From the NCBI GenBank assembly GCA_026874595.1, contig CM049306.1, positions 95,161,642 through 95,225,641 of the forward strand: 64,000 bases of DNA. The letters are read 5' to 3'. The DNA is from Sipunculus nudus. Its lineage: Eukaryota; Annelida; Sipuncula; Golfingiida; Sipunculidae. Both the position numbers and the translations under genes were made by a program. How positions within the stretch are numbered: the stretch's first letter is position 1; each line of letters starts with the position of its first letter. Under the pieces are notes generated by a model. The model did not search any database, was not told the origin of the DNA, and saw only the letters and a list, made by a program, of their open reading frames with translations. Below are positions 23,330 through 37,600 of the stretch, piece after piece.

Positions 23330-24290
23330 GGATTTCTCCTTGAAAGTCTGAAGGACTTGTGCATAAATGGTGGCAGGTGGTGCCACCAATTTTGTGTATG
23401 ATTAAGAGCTATGTGAGATATATACACATGCAAAATTTCAGGGGCATATGTCCAATTAGTCCTGAAATATAAGCATGAATGTCTGCAGTGTATACATAAA
23501 TGTAGGTTGCGCCGCCTGCCGTAAAATCTAGAAAGCTATCCAAGATGTATAAACATGAAAAATGTTAGGCAGATAAGTTAAACCACTACTGAGATATGAG
23601 TGATTTTAGCCAACGGCAGACAAACAGACAGACGCTATGCAAAAAAGGTTGCAGGTGGCCTCTCCAGTTTTGTGTATGATAAAGAGCTATGTGAGATCTA
23701 TACACATGCAAGATTTTGGCCAAATCTGTCAAACGGTTCCCGAGATATAAGCTTGGATTTCTGCAGCATAAACTAGAATGTAGGTGGTGCCACCTGTCAT
23801 AAAATCAAGAAAGCTGTGCTGGATGTATAAAACTGCAAAATTGTAGGCAGTTATATCAAACCACTGCCGGGATACGAGGGATATTATCCCATGGCAGACA
23901 AACTGACGGACCCTGTGCAAAAATTGTTGCAGGTGACGCCACCAGTTTTGTGTATGATAAAGAGCTATGTAAGATCTATACAAATGCAAAATTTTGGCCC
24001 AATCGGTCAAATGGTTCCTGAGATATGAGCTTGGATGTCTGCAAAGTGCACGTGAATGTAGGTGGTGCCACCTGTCATAAAATCAAGAAAGCTATCCAGG
24101 ATGTATAAGCATGCCGAATTTCAGGTGAATTAGTCAAACCACTGCAGAGATATGAGTGATTTTAACCCAAGGCAGATGAACAGATGAACACTGCAAACAT
24201 GGTTGCAGGTGGCACCACCATTTTTTGTGTATGTTATAAAACTATCCAAGGGCTACATTTGTACAAAATTTTTTACCTGATCGTTCAAAA
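23330..24290 (+). repeat. Tandem array, unit about 278 bp, with GGTGGYGCCACC-like blocks
   Basis: The block ttttgtgtatgat recurs at about 23391, 23669, 23947 and 24225. Each unit has two palindromic blocks about 140 bp apart, most as GGTGGTGCCACC with variants. The same unit occurs at 25990-26550. Confidence 0.85.
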
Positions 24291-24295
24291 ACATA

Positions 24296-24325
24296 GTATC
24301 CACAAAACTTTGTTTTTACGGATAC
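24296..24325 (+). repeat. Terminal hairpin, HINE-like family 2
   Basis: Starts GTATCC and ends GGATAC with pairing arms around a short loop. It is the diverged counterpart of the hairpin at 26724-26753. Confidence 0.7.
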
Positions 24326-24671
24326 AATTACACTAAACAGTCTTAATTTCTGGCATATATATAGGAAATATATAGGAGAATACTCCTGATATATATTAAG
24401 AAAAACAGATAATTGTTTTGATATTAGGCAGTCCTGAAGTGTAATAAAAGGTTTATGTTGGAAATTTGAGATTTTTCCTAAATTTCTTGAAGGAACGAGG
24501 TTGCAGTGACCCAGTTTTCAGTTTGGTAGGAGATCTTGGGGACATCTAACAGTATGCCGAATTTTGGATTTGTAGGTCTAACAGTTTCAAAACGTGCAAG
24601 TCTAACAGAATGACAGACGATGGACAATGAACCATGACTATAGCTCAGATGACTTACAGTCAGCTGAGCTT

Positions 24672-25664
24672 ATAATGAAACATACTACAAAGAATGCTAT
24701 ATGGTTTATTGATAATAGGTACCCTTAATACATGCAGCATTTATAGTGTGCAAAATGTGTGTACACAAGACTTCATAGAAGAAAATTTTTTCACATCTTT
24801 AGTGCAAATTAACACCCACCATCTTAAACAAAATCATACTGTATAAAAGCACATCTATCTTTTTCTTGAACATCAGAAACAACAATTCAATATGACTAAG
24901 CAGGGGTCCTAAAAATAATCAGAAACAGATGTTCAAATACCATAGCAGTGGTAGATCCAGAATTTTGGGAAGTTTTACTGTGATGCTAATGATCCCTTTT
25001 TTACCTATGCCCTTAAAAAGAGGTTCACAACTCCCATTGGGTGGGTTTAGCCTTAAAAACTTGGTACAGATAACAATAACAAAGAGTTCACTCTGTCCAA
25101 CAAAACTGCAGAAACTGTTTTTTATCTCCAAGCCTGGTGGCAGGTTGGAAACAATATCTCCTGCAGCAACTGACCTATCCTTGTGCTGTTATCTTTAATC
25201 ATGTGACTGTGGGGTATTTAACTATCGCTTGTGGTAATTTCAAGGGGCCTGTGGACTGAGCATTCATGTGGCAACAGTAAGTGCTCAATAATATACTCTG
25301 GCCTGAAAAGATATAAAGTTATAATTAAAACAGAAACCCCTAACAAGCTGACTATTGAGTCACTAAAATATCTGCTACAGCTGAATGTTTGAAAAGAAAA
25401 TAATAATGTGTGTAAATTCTCCAATATTATCATATGGTTTCGTTTTCAAACAGGCATGTGTGAATTATGAAAATATAACTGCAATAACAAAGGAGAAGCA
25501 TTCTCCACAAATGCTGCATAGAAATGGCATTTCTGTGTTTCTGATATCACAAACCATTACAAGGTTTTCAGCAACAATCTTTAACTTAATCATGATCAGT
25601 AAACCTCCATATCACAATATTGTAACCACTGTGGAAGATCTGTGAATGTAATCCACGCAGTCCA
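24672..25664. other. 3' flank of RPAP3
   Basis: AT-rich DNA after the RPAP3 stop codon. It holds a segment starting gtagatccagaattttggg (24949), a degraded dispersed repeat, and probably the RPAP3 3'UTR nearest 25664. Overlapping open frames on both strands have no motif. Confidence 0.4.
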
Positions 25665-28600
25665 TCACACCTCATACTTCTTACGCAGTCTGCCACATTC
25701 CTCTTTGTCACATTCAGCTTGTGTCTCCACGTGGGATATCAGCTGCTGAACCACTGTCAAAACAAAATGATAATTCTAAATTTAAATAATGAATAATTAA
25801 GTAGAGTCTTAACCTTCAGGATCCTTGTTAAAATATATTTCAAAACTAGAATACGGGTAGTCGACAAGCGACTACGTGTATCCGCCAAAATCAGAGAAGG
25901 ACGGGTGAAGTGAGGCATGGATTGAGTGGCAAGGGGATATAGAGTTACATGTGTTAAATATTAGAATGGATCTCTGCCATATAAACATGATTGTAGGTGG
26001 CACCACCTGTTATTTGAATGAGAAACTATCCAAGATATATACACATGCAAATTTTCATGTGGAAAAGTCAAACCACTGCAGAGATATGAGTAATTTTATC
26101 CCACAGCAGACAAACAGATGGACGCTGTGCCAAAATGGCTGCAGGTGGCGCCACCTTTTGTTGTATATGTTATAAAGCTATCCCAGGGCTACATTTGTGT
26201 AAAAAAATTTTCCGGATCGGTCAAACGGTTCCCGAGATATATGGGTTTATGTGTGGAGCGTTAACGTGAATGTAGGTGGCGCCACCTGTCATAAAATCAA
26301 GAAAGCTATCTAGGATGTATACACATGCCAAATTTTAGGTGAATTAGTCAAACCACTGCAGAGATATGAGTGATTTTAACCCCAGGCAGATGAACAGATG
26401 GACACTGTGCAAACATGGTTGCAGGTGGCGCCCCTTTTTGTTGTGTATGTTATAAAGCTATCCCAGGGCTACATTTGTGTAAAAATTTTTTCCGGATCGG
26501 TCAAACGGTTCCTGAGATATATGGGTTTATGTGTGGAAACAGACGCACAAACGGACGCTGGGCAGAGACGAAAGGTCAGAGGTCAAGGTCACTTGGTTAG
26601 GCACCAGTTCACATGTGACCCCATAATTTGTGTAAGTTTCGGAAAAATCTGTCCAGTAGTCTCAGAGGAGTTCTCCGGAAACGAACGCGGCGGCGGCGGC
26701 GGCGTAACCCGGTCAAAAACATAGTATCCGCAAAACTTCGTTTTGGCGGATACAATTAGGAAATTTATTCTTTCTGGGCTCATCCCCACTTCATCTAAAA
26801 AAAACATAACTTAATTACAGCCATGACTTTATACAACTACCACTTTACTCCAAACATCTCACATTTAAATATCCAGATCAATATTAAGTATCAACAAATG
26901 GAATACCTGATGATAAAATCATTTTGTCGTTTATATGGTTTGTAGTCCTAACTGTAAGGAGTTAGCTTTCATTTTCTCCTTAATATGTTACTATGTGAAA
27001 GTGCAACTCTGTAATTTCCACCACAAAATTTTAAATCTATTTAGTGATATATCTTACAATGTTTCCAATTTGATGTTTATCTGTGGTTTATCCAAGGTAC
27101 TTTGCAGACTTGTTTGATTCTACCTTTATCATATAACAAATGATTCAATACACATTTGTTCTTCACAATATCATTAACTGTACATAATACCAAGCTTCAG
27201 GTAGTGGTGAACTATCTAGTGCTCTGATCATGATAACAAAATTGAGCCAACAATAAAGGTCACCTTGAAATGGTTGAGGCAATATTACTGCAAAAGGTAT
27301 ATCTTATTTTAAACAAGAGTTTGTCAAATGACTTACCTTTCTTGTCACTGGAAGACAGAAACATAACCGTCATAGAAAACCTCTTCACCTCTGACAAATA
27401 CTTCAAGACAGGATAAACTGCTATAGAAAACCTGGAAAAAAATCAGACCAAATAAGGACTATTTGTAATATCAGAGGACACTGGCTCGTGATGTGTCATG
27501 TAATTAGCATATATGCGACACAGGAGTTCTTTGAAAGATAAACATATATTTAACTATGAATAAATGTGTAATTTCATACAAACTTTTAAAACTGAAGACT
27601 TATTCCTGTATTTTACTGCAAGACATTCCTGTTGGTGCACAATGTCTAAAATTCTTCTGTCTTTTACGTTTTGTAAATTATGAATTATGAAAAAAAATCA
27701 GAAAACAAACTGCACACTCACGGAATGTAGAACTCAATCAGTGTTTTTATAATCTGAACAAATATGTCTGCATCAAGGGCTTGTCCCATTAACTTTGGCA
27801 GTGTTGATGGCTGGATTTGCTGAAATATGAAACATTTTGTTTGTTTACTACATAATTATATAACAAATCTCTGTATTAACAAAGAATCACCATATGCTGA
27901 ATCTAGTTTGAGTTGGCCAAGTTAATTTAAACTTTAACTCGAGTTAAAATCATCACACTCTGTGTTTCTTCCTGAGTGTTGGTTAATTTCATTTTTAATA
28001 TACAGTTTATCACAAATTTTTTAGATGACTGTACACAGGTGACCAAATGATATCTGATTTCACTGAGAAAGTACCTCTCTTGGTCATATTAAAGCCACAT
28101 ACTAATTAAGTAATTTTCATATCAAAAGTATATATAAAAACAAATAGGAAAAACTAACAAATCTTTGCAAATAGTACTCAACAAATGCATAAAGGGACAA
28201 TACAAAAACATGAATTATGTAAAAATTAAAGTCATTAATTATCATCAAAAAGGGTACCTTGAAATACTGGAAGAATTTCTGAGGATGATTTTTCAGCACT
28301 TTCCAGTCAGCTTGGAACTGGTAGGAGTTTGACGGAGCTGACGGGACATGTGGGCTGCTGTCTGGTGACGAATCCTCTGTCACTGATGCTCGAACATTTG
28401 TTGCTTTATGCTTGGAAGAGTCTGAGGCTGTTTTTGCATCAGTGTCCTTAAAACTAATATCTTTCTCAGTATCTAACTTTTGAATTCCAACAGCTAATGA
28501 TGATACATCTGTTGTAACATCCTCTTTATTAACTATGTCTTTACACTTGTCTGATTCCATATCCTTGATATTAAGTGCACTATTTGTTGGAGAACCACCA

Positions 28601-31600
28601 TGGGTTATTTCATCCTTTACATTGTCACTGCGTGATGATATTTTGTTGAAAAGTTTATCAAACTTGTCACCATCCTCCTGGGTTATCCTCTTCTTGGTAT
28701 CACCCTGAGCTGATAAGGCTTCCACCAGCGCCTGCTTCCGCTTCTCCTCTTCCTCATCTACTCCTATCTCCTCAATCACCATCCTCCGTAAAGGTTTCTA
28801 AAGAAGAGATGGATAAGCTACCAAAAGACTAGTGAGACATGGGTGAAGGCATTCAACTGAAGAAATTACTGTACTGGTAGTTCTCCTTGGGTTAAATAAT
28901 TTTTAGGTGCAAATGGTTTGTTAATATTTATTTATTTAGCAGGAGTTCAAATTATTTTATTGGGGGGGGGGGGTTAGGTACATGTGTTGCTTTGATAGGT
29001 AATGTTTAGAAGACTAACTTCAATCAAGAAAGAATATACCTCCTGGGCAAAGGTATATAATTCTTGAAGAGTCATTTATTTATAATGTAATAACATGCAA
29101 TAGTTGTATAGAAGACTTACTTCATTCAAGAAAGAATACGTCTCTAAGCCAAAGTATTTAAATCATGAAGTTTACATTATTATATATAAACATGCAATAG
29201 CTGTTAATCTGAAAAGCCGGATTACCATCAGCATGTTGATTCATTGTTATGAGGTTTCAATGCTACCACTGGCAGGTAAAGCTATTGTATGTTTTTCTAC
29301 ATAAAAAGAGAACACAGTTTTGTCTCATAACTGGCTAAGACAGTTAACCAAAATCTTGATGCATTACTATACTAAGACGGGACAAGTTTCTACGATAACA
29401 TACTTTTGATCGTTTCCCTGGTTCTTTATATATTGCCTTGACAACACCCTGTTCTGCAGAGATATCAGCTGCTGGCACCACTGGCTCAGGAGGGGCAAGT
29501 TTCTGTAAATCAAAATGTAATAATGAATATATAACAATGTAGCAAGAAATTATATATAAATATCACCTCATCAGTGCGAAATTGTAAAATCACTCACACT
29601 TCAGAGAATACCAATATACAACACATTAAATGATCTGTATATATGACCTGAAGCAGAAGAGAAGAAGAAGTTTCAGGTATACACTTTAGACAGATAAGTG
29701 GCCTGAGGGATGTGTCTGGCACACATTAACAGTGAGATCACAAGGCTTACTCTCTCTACAGCTGGAACAGCCACTCTCACAGAAAGAATATATAAAGATT
29801 AGCTGATGTAGGCTTTGTATGATAAAACAAAGTGGAAGACAACTGTGTTTGATACTCAGTGTCACAACAAAAGCCTTTCTTGTAATCTGGGTATCTTACA
29901 GGTATCATAACTAGTCCCTATCTAGGGGTTTATTAAGTTTGAACTGAAATTACTGTAATTTTTTTCTCACTTAAAATTTTTCCCACTTTTAAAGAAAAAC
30001 ATACACAAGTAAGGAAGATTTCTAACCAAATGATATTCCAAGCAATTTAGATCAAGAAGGTATTAATCAGATGAAAGAGTGGTATAAATTTATCACTAAT
30101 TGATCCGTTAATGCAAACAGGGATAATGCATAGACATATTTTGTGTTGATATGAAACATACATGTATCTTACCTTTTTTAATTTTTGTTGTTCCTCCTTT
30201 GCTTGTTTATTGCTTGGTTCAAGCTTAAGCACATGTTCAAAATCTTCCAGTGCCTCTGGGAGCTTGTCCAGCTTCAGTCTTGCTGTGGCTCTCCGGGAGT
30301 AAGCCTTCACATATGTTGGGTCAATAACTAGAGCTTCTGTGCAGTCAATTTCTGCTGCAGCATATCTATAAGTTTACAGGTATAAAAAACTGAATCAGGT
30401 ATTTAAAATATTGCTTTACATTAGTTTAACTCAAATCAAGGATTAATAAACATTAAGCTGAATGACACATGGTCCTGTAGAAAATGGTAGGACACTCAAA
30501 TTCAAGATCTACCCATATTCCTATATATAATAACTAGAATAACCCTGCTTTTAAGTTCCTCTTTTCTTCACCTGGATTGCATTTAAACTTATTACTGCTG
30601 CAAAGTGATGTGACATAAAAACTTTCACATAGTCTCATTTCATTAATATTAGGATCAATGCAAAATGACCAGGATTTTAAAGCCATTGCTAGAGAGTGAT
30701 GGGCAACAATAACTAGCAGTTTTTTAATATTCATTTCAAGTGTAAAGAAACTAGGATTTAAAATTCTTCAAGTAAATTTTTTTTAACAACAAATTATACT
30801 CAAACATAGGTAAAAGAAAACAGTTACACAATTGACACATTTTTACAGTATATTAAAAAAATATTATCTTACTTTTGCTGCTTGAGTAATGCCATGGCTC
30901 TGTTGGCTGGAAGTAGAGCATTAGCAGGGTCGCAGTCAATGCCCCTGGTGTAGCACTCAACTGCCTCATCATATTTACCCTCTTTGAAATACTGGTTCCC
31001 CTGTAAATTAAACCATACTTAGTGTTAATATGTTTCTATATTTTATTTTTCTTTATTTAAAGTATAAGGGATTCTCTGGATTCACCTTTTGAAGGGTATA
31101 AATTTTTGTTTAATTCCAAAAGTGTTTTATGAGGTTGATTTCAGATGGCATCAAACTCCAAGAGAAGATAACACTTATTCATAAACAATGATTACAGTGA
31201 AACCTCACCAGACTACCACCCTGCTATGATGAACACCCCCGCTATGATTACCATTTTTAATCCTGTACTAAAGTAAGAAGTAAGTTATCATAAAAGCCTC
31301 CAGCTAACACGACCACTCCATCAGCAGGACCAGTCAAAGTGGTGTGTTAGCGAAATTTCACAGTATATATAAGCTGGGAACCTTTCATTATTCTTTAAAC
31401 TCAAATACACCTTTCACTATTCTTTACCCTAAGCTAAACACACTGTGGTAGTGTAAAATCCATGATATACAGCTTACTAATAGTACTGTAGTTACTTGAA
31501 GTAGGTACTTTTTTTTTGCGACAACTCCCTGGTAAATTTCCAGGAATTAAATGGAATACATAACTTGACAAATATTTGTATTTCACAGTTATTATCTCTG

Positions 31601-34600
31601 GCATGCATTTCTTACAGACCTTCTCTTTTTCCATGACTGCCTGCTGTTTCTTCCTGTGAATCTCCCACTCCTCATCTGTTTCATATTCCTCGCTTGAGGA
31701 CTTTGGTTCCTCAGACGATTCATCACACACTTTGTCCTGAGTTCATAAAATGGCAAAAAGAATTAGTGGTGTGTGTATGTCTATAAAGAACACCTGCAGA
31801 TGGTTTCACTTTAGCAAAACCTAGAGTTCTAATAAAGCATACTTATCCAGCGATTATGTTCTGTTCATAATCAAACCATAGTTTAAATATATGTCATGAT
31901 CAACAAGTTACAATTGAACATCAAATAACTTCTCCAATTGTTAAACACAAGACATATAATATATTTAATAATGTTACACTTGCTCTAGCTGGAGTGATTA
32001 CATTGAGACACCCTCTCTCATTGGTCTGATTCTTGGCTCTGAGCCAGAAACAGTGTTATCAGACCGATAAGACCGGGTGTTGCGTGTGTACAATTTTGCA
32101 CTGGATGCACAATGCAATACTAGACCTGTGAATTGCTAAGGGGTCTTTGATTCAGTTTGATTATCGATTATTGCATTTCGACTAGATTCTCAATTTGATT
32201 ATTGTATACCTTCATAATATTCTGTCACAGATGTATATCCGCTAAGTTTTCATCCCATATGATGTTGTGAGATTATATATATATATATAATCAGATTATA
32301 TACCTGAGAATTTATGCGGACCAAATAATATTTAAATCTTCTCATCTATTATTGTGCTAACATCTAATGAAGGATATAAGATGATTTCTTTGTTGAATAA
32401 TAGTGCTAATTCATCATGTATGCTGTTTAACTGTTCCTAGAGACCAAAAAGGTACGAAAATGAAAGAAAATGCAATAATTTAATTTAATCAATTATTTCA
32501 TGCCCAATTCAATTATAGATTAATGACTGGCTTTGATTTGATGCATCGATTATTCTATGCATTGTTACAGACCTATGTGATACAACACTCTCATTTTCCT
32601 GATTATAGTTCTTTGCTTTGTGCCCACCCTGGTGTTCAGACCCAGAGAATCTTGCTATACAAAGCAGCGGTTACAAGAAAGAGATCTGGAATGACTGCAT
32701 TGTATAACTGCGTGAGGAGTGTATATATCTGGTAGCTTCAGTTTCTAGCAAAACACTTTTTTTATCTCAATACCAGTAATTAATCCTAATCTTTATTTTC
32801 AAAACATTTCAATCAATACAAATTCAATTTTTTAAACCATCACAGATTTAGTTGAGTTACTTTAAAAATAACCATAATTATTAGCGGAGCATCATTCAAC
32901 AAAAGAACACAAGTTATATGTAAGCTCCAGATGTTAGAATATACAATCTGGTTGATACAATAATAGTGAGAAATCACCAACATTTGACCTACCACATCAA
33001 ATTTGTCCCAGGCCCTGTAGTCATAACCACTGATCCTCTTAGGCTTACTGCTCAGTGTTGCCCCCTGGTGGCTAGTCTCTGGTTTAGGTTTCTTCTTCTT
33101 CTTTTTCTTCTTCCTTTGCAGGCTGTTCCTCACAGGAGGGAGCTCCTAGTAATTTAATAAAGTATATCCTCTACATATACAAACTTGCTTTACATTCAGT
33201 GATTTTGATTCTTGAAATGCCAAATGTTTATTATCCATTACAAACATTTGACGGGGCCAAATCACCTAGTAGTTGAATTAAAACGAAAAATAGCTTCTTC
33301 CCTGTACCTGCCAAAATATTGCCTTGAAACCACTGGCTTCCTCCAGTAAATAAGTTTTAAAAAACAGTGGACAGGGCGCGATCACAGGTGTCAACATGAA
33401 CACAGCACTTGGGGCACTGTACATCTCGGAGCCACAACACCTAACAATCAGGAGATAGCCTCACTGACTTGGCCCAAATAAATGTAATACAAGTTCCTGC
33501 TGGCTAAAACACCACATGTTGTGGCCTACAATCAGAATTCCAGTCACGCAGCCTTGTTATAGTAAACAAACAGTGTATACCTACAAGCAGTGCCATAACA
33601 AGGTGTTAAACACCTGTATGGCAGGTACTGAGACTGTGTGCTGGGACAGTTTTGCTGGGAAACTACAATACTGAACTGATAGTGTGAAAGAACAGGCATA
33701 ATATTGCTCCTGATAATGTCCCTTTCAGTTGTTATGACACAAATAACTGAGCAGCATCAGACAGTTTTCTCACACATCTTAACACATTTTTTCCTAGTTT
33801 TCCTCAATACTGAAAACTCAGATGAAATACTTCAAATAACAGATAATAGATTTTTCAAAATGGTTAAGACTGTGAAAGGATTAACGGTCATGCAAATGAG
33901 TTGTATATCCTGTTAAGAAGAGCCAGATAGTATATTTGAGGCACATAGATCTGATGTGAAATATTATGAACATAGCTCTTAGTTCTACCAAGTTCTGTAT
34001 TTTTGAAGATGATGATCAGAGAAAAAGTTGACACAAGACATATTATGAAAACAGATATGTCTTTCCTGTTAAACAGTATTAAAGGGGCCTATTTCAATAT
34101 TTGACCTTTATAAACTAAAGGTAATTCCTTGAGCTTTTATAAAAATATGCCAGAAAACATGGAAATCACCACACACAGGCTGCTTGTTTTGTTTATATCA
34201 ATGTGGTTATAATTTGCCAAGGAGGTCACGTGATTTTGAGCCGGCCGGTTGGACAGCACTTCTGCTCCTGAAAAAGTTTTGAGTTTTGTGTATGGACACT
34301 GATTTGAGACATCACGTGGCATTAGCTTAATAATATTATCACATTCTACCAAATGGGGGTTGGCACTGAAATATGGAGAGCGCGGAAAGGCTGCTTTCTT
34401 CAGCCAAAGTAGACTGATACCCCGCTCTATTATGGCACCGCTGCTCTAGGCCAATCATAGAGACAGGCGTACAACGCCATCTTCAGGACTCCCGGCAGAC
34501 TGGTTCCAACTCAAGTCTGAATCATATATGATAAAAATAAGCATTTCGTTTGCTAAGAGAAGTTGTTAAAAGTTGGCTGTACATTTCGTGTGACATTAAT

Positions 34601-37600
34601 GATTAGATTAATAGATATTGATAATAAACCAATGCCACGTACAGTGGAATATCAAGTATTTAGTATATCGTATGATTCGTATCATCTATTCTATACATCC
34701 ATCAGTCAATTTTTGTGCAAAAACTAATTTTTCAATATTTGGAAACTTTAAATAACTAAAGAAAGTAATTTTATAAGTAATCTTCACAGATAACCAGCCA
34801 GGAATCGCGAGAACGTCCATGACAATCAGTGTGAGCGTACAGACTGGAGTTGGAACCAGGCTACAGGTAGGTCAGGAGTTGCAACTGGGAGTACTGAAGA
34901 TGGCGTTGTACGCCTGTCTCTATGCTTGGCTTGAGGGCCTTAATAGAGCAGGGTACCAGTCTACAGCCAAAGTTGAAGGAAAAATTTAGAGTGCTGACTA
35001 TAGCATTGACAGGAGTGGCCTTGACCTTGCGGCTGGCCACTTCTGTTGCCGTGCTGCTGGTACAAGCAGGGGATGTGGAGCGAAACCCCGGCCCGCCGCC
35101 CAAGAAGGGGAAGAACGCCAGCTCCAACCTGGATGAAGACCAGCCAACACTGTTGTCTCATGTCCGGGTCCTCAGGAGCTCCAGCCAAGACAGGTTGGAA
35201 AGAGACAGCAGCGGCAATGTCCAGGAAACCGGACAGGTGAGCGATAATGGGGTACAGTCTGAATTAAACCCGAGCGCAACACCCTTCGAGAGCTGAAAAG
35301 GCCGACGCAAACCCAAAAAATCAGCAAAAACCCCTCCAAGCTCTGGTAATATTCATCCTGAACAAGATGAAATACCTGAAATTAATGATGACAATCTATT
35401 TGATGTGGTAAAAGACTTGCATGCTAAAATGACAAGACTCCAGACTGAGATTAGAGAAATTAAAGATGAAAATAGTAGACTGAGGGCAAAAGTTGATAAG
35501 CTAGAGGAGCAATCTAAGAGAGACAATTTGTTATTTTTCGGTATACCAGAGAAGAATGGTCCAGAATCATGGTCAGAGTGTGAAAATAAAATTAGAAAAG
35601 TAATAAAGTAGGATATGAATCTTCAGGAAAGGGAGAAAGAGGTAACTATTGAAAGAGCTCATCGACTCCCGTAGCATGCCCCTGATAAACCTCGTCCGAT
35701 AATTGTCAAATATGGCAGTTACAAAGACAAGGAGAGGGTTTTGAGTCTGGCACGCAAAGAACTGAAAAAGTGCAACTCTCAAGTGTTTGTACAGGAGGAC
35801 TTTTCTGAACGTGTTAGAGAAGCCAGGAGATGCCTTAAACCAAAATTAAAGGAAGCAAGGGATAATGATTTGAGAGCCCAGCTTAAATATGACAAACTTA
35901 TCATAGAGAACAAAGTGTATGTATGGGATGCTGAAAATGATGCTGTTAAATGCATCAAAACAAGGAATGTGAACCGTGAATCTACCCCAACTGCAGGACT
36001 TGATATGTCAGCCAATAGTAGTAATGAATAAGGGTGGGGCCAGGGTCAAGACTCGCGCAAATATAACTCTCATGTGATTAATTATTCTGTAAACCAACAA
36101 AAATCTTCTTGTAACCCTCAATGTATGTCAATAGATCTCATTTCTTGTAATGATAAACAAAATATAGAGACAATTCAAAAGTCCTCATACAATGACCACA
36201 CTTCATTATGCTCCACCTGTGAAAGTGATGATAAATGTATTATGTATAATAATGTTTGTGATATATCAAATGAATCTGAATGTTACATATTAAATGAAGC
36301 TTCTGATGATGTAATGCAATTGGGTAAAAATGATAGAAGTCATATCTGTAAAACATTTAACCAGCAATCTTGTTATAGTTTTTCGGAAGATAGCAATGTA
36401 GATATTGAGGTACATCATTCAGCTAGACCCTTAACATTAACCCTTTACTGTTTACAAGCCACTAAAGAGCACTCTAAATGGGCAACTAGAATGCCATGAT
36501 ATGTATAGATTCTTTCATGACAAAAATATTGCATATTATTTCTAAGTTTCAATGATTTTCAATAATCTTCAGCAAACCCTCTTAGTTGGAACTGTTGAAA
36601 ATTTGATAAAGATACAAAAAAAGCTTGAAAAGATATGGCTGTTAGTGTAAAAATAAATAGTGTCAGAATTTGTCAGAAATCTAAAATAAATGTAAACAGT
36701 AAAGGGTTAAATATGGATGTAAACACAGTTGATGAAAATATCACAGATAATATCACAGATAATAATATTTTTCAATCTCTTTATTCAGGTTCTTCCTCTT
36801 TGCACTTAGCTGCACACAATTTGAATAATGCACTGCACTGCACAACGACTAACAATTTGGATAAACCAGATGAGTGTCAGATACTTAATAAAACTGCTAC
36901 ACACTTTAATGATGTTTTAAAGATTATCTCTTGGAATGTTAATGGTTTCAAAACTGTCAAACAGGATATAAGCTTTAAGAAACTTGTTAAACAATATGAT
37001 ATTATTGCTCTAAATGAAACTTGGGCAAAGATTACCGATGATTATATTGATATGTTGGGCTACACTGGACACTCCAGTATACGCTCAAACGTTAAAGGGG
37101 GAGGGGTTCTTCTTTATTTAGAGGTATTACAGACATTTATTCAGCAAGTTATAACCAAGTATGTGGATACTGTCATTGTTTTGTTAAATGGTCCTAATCT
37201 AGGATTTGATAAAGATATTGGTATAGTAGCTTCATACGTTGCACCTGAATATTCTGTTATTTACAATCAATTTGAAGAGAAAAATGGTATTACCAGAATT
37301 GAAAATATATTAATTGAACTGTTAACAACACATGGTGATATACATTTCATTATCTTGGGAGATTTTAATGCAAGGATGGGTAAGCTACAGGATTATTTAT
37401 TAGAGAATGTATTTAGTTATATTGAAATATAGGATTGTGATAAAGACTACTTTAATATTTATAGAAATTCAAAAGACTGTTGTAAACAAATGGGAGAATA
37501 CATTACAGCAAATGTGTATTAGTTTAAATATTCATACTTTAAATGGAAGACTTCAGCCGGATTTAGAAGGGGAATTGACCTATTTGTCACCAAGAGGTGT

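Larger units (their letters stand above)
22611..24671 (+). mobile_element. HINE-like element (family 1) interrupted by a family-2 element
   Basis: The right end matches family 1: a block at 24326-24640 shared with 12.3-12.4 kb and 14.5-14.6 kb, then a hairpin at 24641-24671. The left part has the poly-G tracts (22630-22652, 22986-22996) and the gcatatacatac/attagatcct blocks shared with 11.0-11.2 kb. A second element ending in a different hairpin at 24296-24325 lies in between with a tandem array. The exact left end was not found. Confidence 0.6.

Noticed and set aside
26398-26724. 108-codon frame ending in a Gly-rich run
   Set aside because: Spans the family-2 element and its (CGG)n tract; composition artefact.
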